A DNA stretch of 64,000 bases from Rhodococcus sp. OK519 (GCF_003051005.1 NZ_QAOW01000005.1:62001-126000), one strand, 5' to 3'. Positions 26,836 through 35,163 are shown, counted from the first letter of the stretch. A program made the numbers and translations. Notes: generated by a model not told the origin, from the letters alone.

Positions 26836-26898
26836 CGCGTTTTGCGCACTTGTCGCGGTTTTCGAGGCCGAAATTCCGCGATAAGTGCGCAAAACGCG
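26836..26898. repeat. 63-nt near-perfect palindrome (23-bp arms)
   Basis: The arms 26836-26858 and 26876-26898 (CGCGTTTTGCGCACTT at the outside) match at 22 of 23 positions, and the interior TTTCG/CGAAA extends the stem. It lies between the 3' ends of the convergent synthetase and the permease gene. The core TTTTGCGCAC resembles the inverted repeat before phoD, so it may be a dispersed palindromic unit that also works as a terminator. A G-rich tract (26896-26937) follows. Confidence 0.75.
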
Positions 26899-26956
26899 GG
26901 GGTGGAGGTGGAGGTGGGGGTGCGGGAGGGGGCGGGCGCTCAGTCCAGGATCGGGC

Positions 26957-27754
26957 TCAGCGGGCTGCGCCGCGGCCGCGGATGCGTCCGAGGGCGAGGA
27001 GAGCGACGAGGGTGACGAGCAAGAGCAGGGTGGTATTCGCGGCGGCCTGGAACACCTGACCGCGGTCGGTGAGCCCGAAGATGGCCACCGGCAACGTCTT
27101 CCACGTTGCCGGGTACACCATGATCGTCGCACCCAGTTCGCCCATCGACAGCGCGACGGACAGGCCGGCGGCCGCGCCGAGAGCCGGGACCAGCAGCGGA
27201 AGCGTGATTCGGAACAGCACCCGAGCCGGCCCGGCGCCCAGGGATTCGGCGGCCTGCCGGTAGGCGGGGTCGAGGCGGTCCAAAGCGGCCGAGACGGAAC
27301 TGAATGCGAAGGCCAGCACCAGGACTGCGTGCGCGAGGATCACGATCCACTTGGTGCCGCCGAGTAGCAGCGGTCGTTCGTTGAACGCAATGAGCAGGCC
27401 CAGACCGATCGCCACCGACGGCAGCGCCACCGGCAGGTGGAACACCGCATCGGTCACCTTGCGCAGCCACGTCGGGGCCTCCCGGGCGGCCAGCGCCGCC
27501 CAGGTGCCGACGATGAGCGCGAGACCGCCGGCGATGATGGCGGTCTGCAGGCTGACGACCATGCTGGCCTGGTTCTCGTCGGACAACGCAGCCGACAGGT
27601 TCTTCGTCCCCAGGTCCGACGGCAGAGGCCCGTTCCACGCACCGGCGAGGGCAGCCGCGATCACCGTTGCGATCGGTGCGACGAACACGATCGTCACCAC
27701 CGCCGCGAAGAACGCGAGTGTGAGGTACCTAGCGCGTCGGGTCCACAGCAGCAC
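26957..27754 (-). CDS. ABC transporter permease, aminophosphonate-type (PhnV-like), 265 aa
   Basis: A BPD-type inner-membrane permease with six membrane segments and the EAA loop ESLGAGPARVLFRITLPLL. The pattern matches the second permease of 2-aminoethylphosphonate importers of the PhnSTUV type. The GTG at 27754 has SD GGGAGG, and it overlaps the upstream permease by 26 bases, so the two are translationally coupled. It is the last gene of the importer operon. Substrate assignment comes from the neighbouring phosphonate genes. Confidence 0.85.
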   Translation of the reverse strand: MLLWTRRARYLTLAFFAAVVTIVFVAPIATVIAAALAGAWNGPLPSDLGTKNLSAALSDENQASMVVSLQTAIIAGGLALIVGTWAALAAREAPTWLRKVTDAVFHLPVALPSVAIGLGLLIAFNERPLLLGGTKWIVILAHAVLVLAFAFSSVSAALDRLDPAYRQAAESLGAGPARVLFRITLPLLVPALGAAAGLSVALSMGELGATIMVYPATWKTLPVAIFGLTDRGQVFQAAANTTLLLLVTLVALLALGRIRGRGAAR

Positions 27755-28634
27755 GGCTGCCTCCCATCAGTCGGGCGAACAGGAATCGGTACCCGCCGTA
27801 CAGCGCGAGCGACAGGGCCACCTGGACGGTCGCGATCACCGCGGCGCCGGGCAGGTCGAACGTGACGATGCCGTGCGTGTAGATCAGCACCGGCAGGGTC
27901 ATGACGTCCTTCGCGCCGGTGAACAGCACGATGCCGAACTCGTTGAGCGTCAACAGCAGTACCAGCGATCCGCCCGCCATCATCGCGGGCCACGCCTCGG
28001 GCAGCACCACCTGGCGCAGCACCCGCAGCGGCGACGCACCGAGGCTCGCCGCGACGTCGAGTTGATCGCGGGGGATCTGGGAGAACGCGGCCAGCAGTGG
28101 CCGCACGACGAACGGGGTGAAGAACGTGATCTCGGCGGCGATCACACCGAGCGGGGTGTTCAGGAAGTTCAGCGGCCCCTGCTCGGCGCCGGTGATCCGC
28201 ATGATGAGCGCGTTCACCGCGCCCGCCGTGCCGTAGAGGAACGTGAACGCGAGCGTCACCAGAAACGACGGCAGCGACAGGATCGTGTCGATCAGTCGGC
28301 CCACCACCTTCGAGCCCGGGAACGGCACGAACGCGAGTACCAGCGCCAGGAAGGTACCGAGCACGAGGCAGCCCATGGTGGACGCGACCGCCACTTCGAC
28401 GGTGCGCCACAGGGCGTTCCGGAACGACGCCGAGCCGAGGACCTCGGTCCACGTGGACCAGCCGCGGCCGGTGTCGGTGACGGTGGACTCGGCCAGCACC
28501 CGGGCCATGGGGTACACCGCGGACCCGACGACCAGCAGCAGCGGCGGCAGCACCCACAGTCCGGACCTCCACCGGGACGGCGCGCCGCGAACCGGGGGTC
28601 CGTCGAGGACGGGAGGATCGAGGACGGCGGTCAT
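27729..28634 (-). CDS. ABC transporter permease, aminophosphonate-type (PhnU-like), 301 aa
   Basis: A second BPD permease, with a cytoplasmic Pro-rich N-terminus, about six membrane segments and the EAA loop AASLGASPLRVLRQVVLPEAWPA. It pairs with the downstream permease to form the channel. The ATG at 28634 overlaps the ATPase stop by 4 bases. The aminophosphonate assignment follows from the cluster. Confidence 0.85.
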   Translation of the reverse strand: MTAVLDPPVLDGPPVRGAPSRWRSGLWVLPPLLLVVGSAVYPMARVLAESTVTDTGRGWSTWTEVLGSASFRNALWRTVEVAVASTMGCLVLGTFLALVLAFVPFPGSKVVGRLIDTILSLPSFLVTLAFTFLYGTAGAVNALIMRITGAEQGPLNFLNTPLGVIAAEITFFTPFVVRPLLAAFSQIPRDQLDVAASLGASPLRVLRQVVLPEAWPAMMAGGSLVLLLTLNEFGIVLFTGAKDVMTLPVLIYTHGIVTFDLPGAAVIATVQVALSLALYGGYRFLFARLMGGSRAAVDPTR

Positions 28635-29824
28635 GACGCGGCACTCGGAACCGGCACCAGGACGGCGCCGCGCTCGGGGAACCGCATGCCGACCTCGGTC
28701 CCGACCGGGCGCTCGTCATGGCCCGGCACGTCGACGTCGATCGGCGTCTCGGGCAGGCTCGGCAACGCGATGGTCACCCGGGTGGACGCCCCTCGCCACA
28801 CGCTGGCGACGATGCGGGCCGGCAGTGCGCCACGCTCGGCGGGGGAGGTGAGCGTGATCGCGTGGGGCCGCAGGCACAGCAGGGCTCCGGCGTCGGACTC
28901 CCATTCGGTGCGCCCGATCTCGGGCTGCGGGGCGTGCGCGGTGACGGGGGTGCCGCCGACGGATACCAGCGCCGACGTCCCGATCACGCGGGTCACCGTG
29001 CACGGCAACAGGTTCGCGCCACCGAGAAACGCCGCGGTGAAGCTGCTGGGCGGCCGCTTCCACAGGTTCTCGGTGGTATCGACGTCCACGAGTCGCGCGT
29101 CACGCATGACGGCGATCCGGTCCGCGAGCGCGAGGGCCTCGGACTGGTCGTGCGTGACGTAGAGCATCGCGGTGTCCGGCAGAGCGGCGCGCAGTTCCTG
29201 CAGTTCGCTCAGCATGCTCTGGCGCAGTTGGGCGTCGAGCGCCGCGAGGGGTTCGTCGAGCAGGAGCACCCTGGGCCGGATCGCCAGTGCCCGCGCGATG
29301 GCGATGCGTTGCTGCTGTCCGCCCGACAGCTCACGCGGAAAACGCTTGCCGTACGCCGACATCCCGACCATCGCGAGGGCGTCGGACACCCGCCCCGCGA
29401 CCTCGGCGCGCGAAACCCGCTGCGCACGAAGCCCGAACGCGACGTTCTCGGCCACCCGCATGTGCGGGAACAGCGCGTACGACTGCACGACGACGCCGAT
29501 GCCGCGCTTGGCGGGCGGCAGGTCGGTGACGTCCTCGGCGCCGAGACGGACCGTGCCCGACGCGGGACGGGTGAATCCAGCCAGGGCCTTGAGTGCGGTG
29601 GACTTGCCGGAGCCGCTGGGGCCGAGCAGGGCGACGGTCTCGCCGCGGGCGACGCGCAGATTGAAGTCGATCAGGGCCCGGGTGGCCCCGTTTCCCCGCC
29701 CGTAGGAGACGTTGACCCGGTCGAAGGTGATGGCCGGAAGGGAGGTGTCGGCGTTCCGCGAGTTGGTGTCGCGGACCTTGCCGACGGTGGTGCGGAGGGA
29801 CCGCCCGGGCTCGAATCGCGGCAT
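28631..29824 (-). CDS. ABC transporter ATPase, aminophosphonate-type (PhnT-like), 397 aa
   Basis: The nucleotide-binding domain has Walker A LLGPSGSGKSTAL, signature LSGGQQQRIAIARAL, Walker B VLLLDEPLAALD and the switch His in YVTHDQSEALALADR. A C-terminal TOBE domain (about 290-397, VSVGGTPVTAHA and CLRPHAI) is typical of spermidine/putrescine and phosphonate importers. The ATG at 29824 is 1 base after the binding-protein stop; the frame is open upstream but overlaps the binding-protein gene. Confidence 0.9.
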   Translation of the reverse strand: MPRFEPGRSLRTTVGKVRDTNSRNADTSLPAITFDRVNVSYGRGNGATRALIDFNLRVARGETVALLGPSGSGKSTALKALAGFTRPASGTVRLGAEDVTDLPPAKRGIGVVVQSYALFPHMRVAENVAFGLRAQRVSRAEVAGRVSDALAMVGMSAYGKRFPRELSGGQQQRIAIARALAIRPRVLLLDEPLAALDAQLRQSMLSELQELRAALPDTAMLYVTHDQSEALALADRIAVMRDARLVDVDTTENLWKRPPSSFTAAFLGGANLLPCTVTRVIGTSALVSVGGTPVTAHAPQPEIGRTEWESDAGALLCLRPHAITLTSPAERGALPARIVASVWRGASTRVTIALPSLPETPIDVDVPGHDERPVGTEVGMRFPERGAVLVPVPSAAS

Positions 29825-29825
29825 G

Positions 29826-30887
29826 TCAGTTACCGGTTGCCTTCTGGTAGGCGGCGACGTCGGCGTCGAGGGAAGCGAGAACGTCGTTCCAGTTCGGGGT
29901 CCACACCTCGACACCGTTCACCAGGCCGGTGGGCGTCGACGGGTCGGTCGAAGCGCCCGCGGCCTGACGGACGTCGGTGCGGACCGAGACGCCGAGCGCG
30001 TCGGTGGCGACGGTCTTCTGCGCCTTCTCCGACAGCAGGTACTCCATGAGCTTCTTGGCCTCGTCCGAGTGCGGGGCGCCCTTCGCCAGGCCCATCACAT
30101 ACGGCAGGGCGACGGTGGTGCGCTTGCCGCCCGCGGAGGCGGGGAAGAAGATGCCGAACTTGGAGCCGTCGTCCTTGATGGACGCGAGGTTCATCTGGAC
30201 GTCACCGTTGGCGACGAGGAGTTCGCCGTTGCTGACCTTGGGCTGCAGCTTGCCGGTGGACGACGACGGCCCGACGTTGTTGGCATGCAGCTTCGCGAGG
30301 TAGTCGAGCGCGCCTTGCTTACCCATCAGGTGCTGGAGCAGCAGCAGGACGGCGGTGCCGTCACCGGCCTGGCCGGGGGTGGAGTACTGCAGCTTGCCCT
30401 GGAACTGGTCGGTGAGCAGGTCGTCCCAGGTCTTCGGGGCCGGGTTCGCGCCGGGGTTTGCGATGAACGACAGGTAGTTGTCGACGACGGGCACGTACTT
30501 GCCGGCCGGGTCCTGGACGTCGGCGGGGACCGCGGAGGTGTCGATGCCGCTGGGCTGCAGCAGGCCCTGGGCGTCGGCCTTCTGGATGAACGGCGGCAGC
30601 GTCACGACGACGTCGGCCTGCGGGTTGGACTGCTCCTTGTCGACGCGGGAGACGACCTCGCCGGAGCCGGCCTCGACGAGGTTGACGGCGATGCCGGTCT
30701 CCTCGGTGAAGGCGGCGAACTGCGTCTTGTACCAGCGCGCGAGGCCGTCGGCGCTGTAGACGGTCACGGTCTCGCCGCGGGTGCCCGCCGCCGATCCGGT
30801 GCCGCCGCACGCGGTGAGGGTGAGGGCCGCGGTGGTCATGGCGACCGCGGCGATACCGGCGCGGAAAAGCTTGGTGTTCCTGCTCAT
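29826..30887 (-). CDS. phosphonate ABC substrate-binding lipoprotein (PhnS-like), 353 aa
   Basis: A lipoprotein with signal and lipobox LTAC (Cys27) followed by an extracellular solute-binding family 1-type domain: VTVYSADGLARWYKTQFAAFTEETGI, DVVVTLPPFIQKADAQG, and DLLTDQFQGKLQYSTP. The order binding protein-ATPase-permease-permease with the adjacent phosphonatase-like and oxidase genes points to 2-aminoethylphosphonate or a related aminophosphonate. The ATG at 30887 has AGGA upstream. Confidence 0.85.
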   Translation of the reverse strand: MSRNTKLFRAGIAAVAMTTAALTLTACGGTGSAAGTRGETVTVYSADGLARWYKTQFAAFTEETGIAVNLVEAGSGEVVSRVDKEQSNPQADVVVTLPPFIQKADAQGLLQPSGIDTSAVPADVQDPAGKYVPVVDNYLSFIANPGANPAPKTWDDLLTDQFQGKLQYSTPGQAGDGTAVLLLLQHLMGKQGALDYLAKLHANNVGPSSSTGKLQPKVSNGELLVANGDVQMNLASIKDDGSKFGIFFPASAGGKRTTVALPYVMGLAKGAPHSDEAKKLMEYLLSEKAQKTVATDALGVSVRTDVRQAAGASTDPSTPTGLVNGVEVWTPNWNDVLASLDADVAAYQKATGN

Positions 30888-30945
30888 TCGGGAATTCCTG
30901 TCTAGGTGAGGGATTCGAACGGTGACGGAAGAACTCGAGAACAAC

Positions 30946-31623
30946 TCAGTGGGAGAGAACGAGATCGGTGAACTCGCGCACCGACGGCACGACGTGGGTG
31001 GGATCGGCGGTGCGCAACTGCTGCTCGTCGTGGGCGCCGGTGAGGGCGCCGGCGACGATGCTCGCCCCTGCGCGTCGGCCGCTGGTGATGTCGTTGGCGG
31101 TGTCGCCCAGGACCGCAACGTCCTTCACGTCATCGACACCCAGGCGCATGAGTGCGGTGAGGATGAGGTCGGGGTAGGGGCGTCCGCGGCCCGCCTCGGC
31201 GGGGGACAGCGTGAGGTCGGCGAGGGTCTGCCAGCCGAGCGCGGCCAGCAGCCTGTCCTGCGTCGTGCGGCTGAACCCGGTGGTCAGCACCACCCGGACG
31301 CCGGCGTCGCGCAGCGCGGTGATCGACTCCGCGGCACCGGGAATCGCGGTGGCGCCGCCCTCGTCGACGAGGCGGTCGTACTCGGTTTCGAACGCGCGGT
31401 TGGCGGCCTGGGCCCGGTCCTCGCCACCGAAGAGGGCGCGGAACACGACGATCTTGGACTGGCCCATGGTGTCGAGGACGTACTGGCGGGCCGCGTCGGC
31501 CTCGGGTCCCGTCGCAGGGAGTCCCGCAGCGGCTCCGGCGGCGTCGAACGCCCGGAGCACGAGTCCGTCGTCGGCGACGGTGGTGCCGGCCATGTCGAGG
31601 ACGGCGAGCTTGATGGTGGTCAC
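30946..31623 (-). CDS. phosphonatase-like HAD hydrolase, 225 aa
   Basis: A HAD-superfamily enzyme resembling phosphonoacetaldehyde hydrolase (PhnX), which breaks the C-P bond of phosphonoacetaldehyde. The nucleophile is Asp10 in LDMAGTTV, the form typical of phosphonatases. Lys57 in MGQSKIVVFRAL aligns with the Schiff-base Lys of PhnX (MGxxKI). Motif III/IV residues are in GDTANDI. The cap is shorter than in PhnX. It resembles the family I recall as TIGR03351, known only next to phosphonate genes. The GTG at 31623 has AGGAGA upstream. It lies between the binding protein and the FAD oxidase. Confidence 0.85.
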   Translation of the reverse strand: MTTIKLAVLDMAGTTVADDGLVLRAFDAAGAAAGLPATGPEADAARQYVLDTMGQSKIVVFRALFGGEDRAQAANRAFETEYDRLVDEGGATAIPGAAESITALRDAGVRVVLTTGFSRTTQDRLLAALGWQTLADLTLSPAEAGRGRPYPDLILTALMRLGVDDVKDVAVLGDTANDITSGRRAGASIVAGALTGAHDEQQLRTADPTHVVPSVREFTDLVLSH

Positions 31624-31645
31624 GATGTCTCCTGAGATGTCGGGG

Positions 31646-32773
31646 TTACAGGCCCAGCCGGTCGGCGGTCTGTTCGGCGAGCGCGGGTCCGAGGGTCATG
31701 CCGCGGCCGCCGGGACCGGCGACCACCCACACGCAGTCGGCGGGCTGGGCGCGGTGCACGAGCTGTGCGGGGTCGAGACACTGGCTGTAGACGCCGGCCC
31801 ACCGCTTGACGATCGGCGGCAGCGAACGGCCGAGGAGTTCCTCCACGACGCTGGTCAGATGGCGGTACGGGGCCTCGTCGACATCGAAGTCGAACGGCTC
31901 GTCGTACTCGTGGGTGTCGCCGATCGTCAGTCCGCCGTGCAGTCGCTGGACGCACAGCAGCTGCATGCGGTGTTCGGCCGCGGTGGGTTCCTGCGGCTGG
32001 GCGGCGCGCAGGGCGTCGAGCGTCGGACCGGCGAAGGCTGGGTAGTAGCGCATGCTGTCGCCGTCGGCGATCGCGGTGGTGAGCGCCTCGCCCAGCGGTG
32101 CGGTCTGCATCATCTGCAGTCGCACCCGGCGCAGCGGCAGATCGCCGGCCAGATCGCGGGCGAGACCGCCGAGGGTGGCGCCCGGGCAGACGATCACCAG
32201 ATCGACGTCGAACGTCCGGTCGTGGTCGTCGCGAATGCGCACACCGGTGGAACTACTGGCGATCTCTCGGGCCTCCGTGCCGGCATGGAAGGTGTACCGC
32301 CCCGACGCCTCCAGGTGGCGTCGGATCGCGGGCAGCGCGATCCGGGACTCCACCGCGCCGTCGCGGATGCAGTGCAGGCCGGCGAGGAACTTGCCGCGCA
32401 GCGCCGGGTTGACCGCCCGGACCGCGTCGGGCCCGAGGAGGCCGAAACCACGCACCTCGGCGTCGGCGCGGGACACCATGTCCTCGGCGACCGCGACCTC
32501 GTCGGGGGTGCGCAGCAGGGTCATCGATCCGGCGGCGCGGAAGCCGATCTCGGGGACCCGTCGGGCCAGGTCGGCCCACAGCTCACGGGAGCGCAGCGAG
32601 GCGTCGAGTTCGTGCGGGGCACGACCGGAGACCCACACCAATCCGAAGTTGCGTACGGTGGCACCGCGCGCTTCGAGTTCGCGTTCGAGATGGATGACGT
32701 CGTGTCCGCGTCGGACCGCCTCGTCGGCGTGTGCCGTACCGAGGATGCCGCCGCCCACAATTGCAATTCGCAT
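31646..32773 (-). CDS. DAO-family FAD-dependent amine oxidase, phosphonate-associated, 375 aa
   Basis: The N-terminal Rossmann motif IAIVGGGILGTAHADEAVRRG binds FAD, and the C-terminal VVAGPGGRGMTLGPALAE is the second FAD contact. It looks like the DAO-family clade I recall as TIGR03364, syntenic with the TIGR03351 hydrolase and proposed to oxidise an aminophosphonate. No PhnW transaminase is present, so this oxidase may supply phosphonoacetaldehyde or a hydroxylated or N-methylated analogue to the HAD enzyme. The ATG at 32773 is preferred over one at 32791 that lies in the operator. Confidence 0.85.
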   Translation of the reverse strand: MRIAIVGGGILGTAHADEAVRRGHDVIHLERELEARGATVRNFGLVWVSGRAPHELDASLRSRELWADLARRVPEIGFRAAGSMTLLRTPDEVAVAEDMVSRADAEVRGFGLLGPDAVRAVNPALRGKFLAGLHCIRDGAVESRIALPAIRRHLEASGRYTFHAGTEAREIASSSTGVRIRDDHDRTFDVDLVIVCPGATLGGLARDLAGDLPLRRVRLQMMQTAPLGEALTTAIADGDSMRYYPAFAGPTLDALRAAQPQEPTAAEHRMQLLCVQRLHGGLTIGDTHEYDEPFDFDVDEAPYRHLTSVVEELLGRSLPPIVKRWAGVYSQCLDPAQLVHRAQPADCVWVVAGPGGRGMTLGPALAEQTADRLGL

Positions 32774-32791
32774 GGGACACAGCCTGAACAT

Positions 32792-32803
32792 TGGTCTAGA
32801 CCA
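32792..32803. promoter_or_regulatory. PhnF-type operator 1
   Basis: TGGTCTAGACCA is a perfect palindrome, extended to TTGGTCTAGACCAA. It differs by one base from TGGTATAGACCA, which I recall as the M. smegmatis PhnF site. It is 19 bases before the FAD oxidase start. Confidence 0.75.
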
Positions 32804-32838
32804 ACTGGGAGACGCTCGGCGAACGCCAGATGAACAAT

Positions 32839-32850
32839 TGGTATAGACCT
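32839..32850. promoter_or_regulatory. PhnF-type operator 2
   Basis: TGGTATAGACCT matches the recalled PhnF site at 11 of 12 positions. Its centre is 47 bp from operator 1, so the two sites could control the divergent oxidase-importer and regulator units together. Confidence 0.75.
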
Positions 32851-32872
32851 AACTTTGTGTAATCTGGCGGAC

Positions 32873-33091
32873 GTGAACGACGACTCGGCTGCACTCGAAG
32901 AGACTGCTGCGCTGTTGAATTCGCTCCGCGGAGCGTTCGACTGCAAGGCCGTCTGGCCGTCCGGCGCGCACGTAGCGGCCAATGCCGTCCGGTTGCGAGG
33001 CTACGACGACCGCGCGAAAGTACCGGGCGCGCATGCGGTGTCGGTCGGTGACGTTCTCGAGGTCGCGCGCCGTGTGCAGGCGGCGCCATGA
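32873..33091 (+). CDS. small uncharacterised protein, 72 aa
   Basis: I do not recognise this protein. It has an acidic start (NDDSAALEETAALLNSLRGAF), one Cys and the C-terminal segment PGAHAVSVGDVLEVARRV, and no membrane segment. The GTG at 32873 has no clear SD; a TTG 18 bases upstream is an alternative. Its stop overlaps the regulator start by 4 bases, so it is the first gene of the regulator operon. It could be a modulator of the regulator or a metabolite-binding protein. Confidence 0.55.
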   Translation: MNDDSAALEETAALLNSLRGAFDCKAVWPSGAHVAANAVRLRGYDDRAKVPGAHAVSVGDVLEVARRVQAAP

Positions 33092-33789
33092 CCGCCGAGA
33101 ATCTGCCCAAGCACTACCTCGTCCGGACGCACGTGGAGGACCTGCTCGCCGATCTGTCCGAGGGTGATCCGGTGCCCGCCGAGCGGGAGCTGGCCGCTCG
33201 GTGCGGCGTGTCCCGGGAGACGGTGCGGCAGGCGTTGCACGAACTGTTGGTGGCCGGACGGGTGGAGCGCAGGGGGAGGGGAACCGTCGTCGCCCGGCCG
33301 AAGATGGTGCAGCCGCTCTCGCTCGGCTCGTACACCGAGAGCTCGCTCAGTCAGGGCCGGGAGCCGGGCCGGATTCTGGTGCGCTGGGAGGAAGTCGACG
33401 CGCACGAGAAGCTGGCGGCAATTCTCGAGATCGAGATCGGCGACCCGGCGATCCACCTCGAGCGTGTGCTGCTGGCCGACGGTGAGCGCATCGGCCTCGA
33501 GAGCACCTACCTACCGCTGCGCCGGTTTCCGGACCTGGCCGACACGTTCGACCCCGAGACGTCGCTCTACGCGGCGATCCGCTCGAAGGGCATCGAGTTC
33601 ATCACCGCCACCGAACGGATCGAGACCGCCCTGCCCACACCGCGCGAGGCGGGGCTGCTCGATTCGAGCACCGCGATGCCGATGTTGAAGCTGCACCGCG
33701 TCTCCCGCGACACCGACGGCGTGCCGATCGAGCGCGTGCGCTCGCTGTACCGGGGGGACCGGATGGCATTCGTGACGGAGTTGCGCTGA
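33088..33789 (+). CDS. phnF: GntR-family (HutC/PhnF subfamily) regulator, 233 aa
   Basis: The N-terminal winged helix has PVPAERELAARCGVSRETVRQALHELL and GRGTVVARP. The C-terminal UTRA ligand domain (about 80-233) has WEEVDAHEKLAAILEIEIGDPAIHLERV and LKLHRVSRDTDGVPIERVRS. It is of the type that represses phosphonate or phosphate transport genes, and two matching operators lie just upstream. It is coupled to the small protein gene by an ATGA overlap. The expected inducer is an aminophosphonate or its breakdown product. Confidence 0.85.
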   Translation: MTAENLPKHYLVRTHVEDLLADLSEGDPVPAERELAARCGVSRETVRQALHELLVAGRVERRGRGTVVARPKMVQPLSLGSYTESSLSQGREPGRILVRWEEVDAHEKLAAILEIEIGDPAIHLERVLLADGERIGLESTYLPLRRFPDLADTFDPETSLYAAIRSKGIEFITATERIETALPTPREAGLLDSSTAMPMLKLHRVSRDTDGVPIERVRSLYRGDRMAFVTELR

Positions 33790-33810
33790 TCGAACGGCGA
33801 AGTCGTCCGG

Positions 33811-34032
33811 CTACGGTGCCGCGTGCTCGACCACCGGTATCTGTTCGGTGAGGTGCCGCCGGGCGGCCTTCTCCACGAGTAGCGGGACGAAATCACGCAC
33901 CTTGCCGTCGCGGAAGCGCGCGTGAATGTCGCGCACGGTGCGCTCGATCTCCGCGGGTGAGACGGATGGGTGCCGGACGATCAGGCGCTCGATGACCTGG
34001 TCGATCAGAAGCACTTCCTCGACCCCGTTCAT
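33811..34032 (-). CDS. three-helix bundle dimerization domain protein, 73 aa
   Basis: The sequence has the pattern of this small actinobacterial family: VIERLIVRHPSVSPAEIERTVRDIHARFRDGKVRDFVPLLVEKAARRHL. Three helices with the signature RxxHARF and VRDFVPxLVEKxAR are visible. The domain is often found alone or at the end of other proteins and is thought to mediate dimerization; no enzymatic role is known. The ATG at 34032 is used. It is divergent from the PPK2 gene. Confidence 0.75.
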   Translation of the reverse strand: MNGVEEVLLIDQVIERLIVRHPSVSPAEIERTVRDIHARFRDGKVRDFVPLLVEKAARRHLTEQIPVVEHAAP

Positions 34033-34262
34033 TCGACAATCGTCCGATCGCCGACGGCACGCGGTCAATCTCGAAACGGCACCGAAATCGACCCAGTTCG
34101 TACCGCGCGGTTTCGCGCCTTGCCGGCTCGACCCGGATCCGTCGAGCGAACATCGGGTTCCGGCCCGAACCGGCGGGCGACGACGGAGAATGGAAGGCGG
34201 TCGACGAGGATTCGACTCGGGACCGACTGTGAAGCATGGGCATCCGCGATACGGAGGCATCC

Positions 34263-35132
34263 GTGGGAAAGAAGGCGAAGGGCACGAAGTCCGCGCGCAG
34301 CGGACGGCCGCCCGCCGGCACCGGCGAACTGACGGAGGCGGGCGCACCCGAACCCGCTCCGCGGATGTCGAACAAGCACTACCGCCACCGATTGGAGACG
34401 CTTCAGGCCGAACTGGTCGCGATGCAGGAGTGGGTCAGGGCGTCGGGGGCGAAGGTGTGCATCGTCTTCGAGGGCCGGGACACGGCGGGAAAGGGCGGTG
34501 TCATCAAGGCGATCACCGAACGGGTGAGCCCGCGGGTGTTCCGGGTGGTCGCGCTACCGGCACCGACCGAGCGGGAGAAGTCGCAGATGTACGTCCAGCG
34601 ATATCTGCCGCATCTGCCGGCGGCGGGCGAGATCGTCATCTTCGATCGGAGCTGGTACAACCGGGCCGGCATCGAGCGGGTACTGGGCTTCTGCACCGAG
34701 GATCAGGCGAAGCTGTTCCTCCAACTGATCCCGACCGTCGAGCGAGCGATGGTCGAATCGGGTGTCGTCCTGCTGAAGTACTGGCTCGAGGTGAGCGAGG
34801 AACAGCAGACCCTGCGCCTGCAGTCCCGCATCGACGACCCGAGAAAGTACTGGAAGCTGTCGCAGATGGACCTGACGTCGTACAGCCACTGGTACGACTA
34901 TTCGCGGGCCCGCGACGAGATGTTCCGGTTCACCGACACCGGGTGGGCCCCGTGGTATCTGGCACTCAACGACGACAAGCGGCGGGGGCGGCTCAACATC
35001 ATCAGCCACCTGCTGAGCCAGATCCCCTACGAACCGCTGGAGCGCCCCGACGTGACCCTGCCCCGGCGCCAGGACGCCGACGGCTACGCCCCGCCGACCC
35101 AACCGCTGCACTGGATTGCCACACCGTTCTGA
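34263..35132 (+). CDS. ppk2: polyphosphate kinase 2, 289 aa
   Basis: PPK2 enzymes transfer phosphate between polyphosphate and nucleotides (ADP or GDP to ATP or GTP, or AMP to ADP by class). Walker A is VFEGRDTAGKGGVIKAI and Walker B lies in IFDRSWYNRAGIERVLGF, followed by the lid KLSQMDLTSYSHWYDYSRARDEMF. The GTG at 34263 is preferred over an ATG at 34236 because GGAGG at 34252-34256 has correct spacing to it. It is the first of four closely spaced genes (gaps 31, 45 and 8 bases), so it is probably in one operon with the P-type ATPase. Confidence 0.92.
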   Translation: MGKKAKGTKSARSGRPPAGTGELTEAGAPEPAPRMSNKHYRHRLETLQAELVAMQEWVRASGAKVCIVFEGRDTAGKGGVIKAITERVSPRVFRVVALPAPTEREKSQMYVQRYLPHLPAAGEIVIFDRSWYNRAGIERVLGFCTEDQAKLFLQLIPTVERAMVESGVVLLKYWLEVSEEQQTLRLQSRIDDPRKYWKLSQMDLTSYSHWYDYSRARDEMFRFTDTGWAPWYLALNDDKRRGRLNIISHLLSQIPYEPLERPDVTLPRRQDADGYAPPTQPLHWIATPF

Positions 35133-35163
35133 CGCGCTCGAGCCACCCGGCAAGGAGTAGGTC

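Noticed and set aside
25027-27132. A 701-codon minus-strand frame opposite the acyl-CoA synthetase
   Set aside because: Composition is that of an antisense shadow (His/Arg/Gly-rich) and the + strand gene has all ligase motifs.
34217-34236. A GGGACCGACTGT segment resembling a DosR box upstream of PPK2
   Set aside because: Only the left GGGAC half fits; the right GTCCC half is absent, so dormancy control cannot be claimed.
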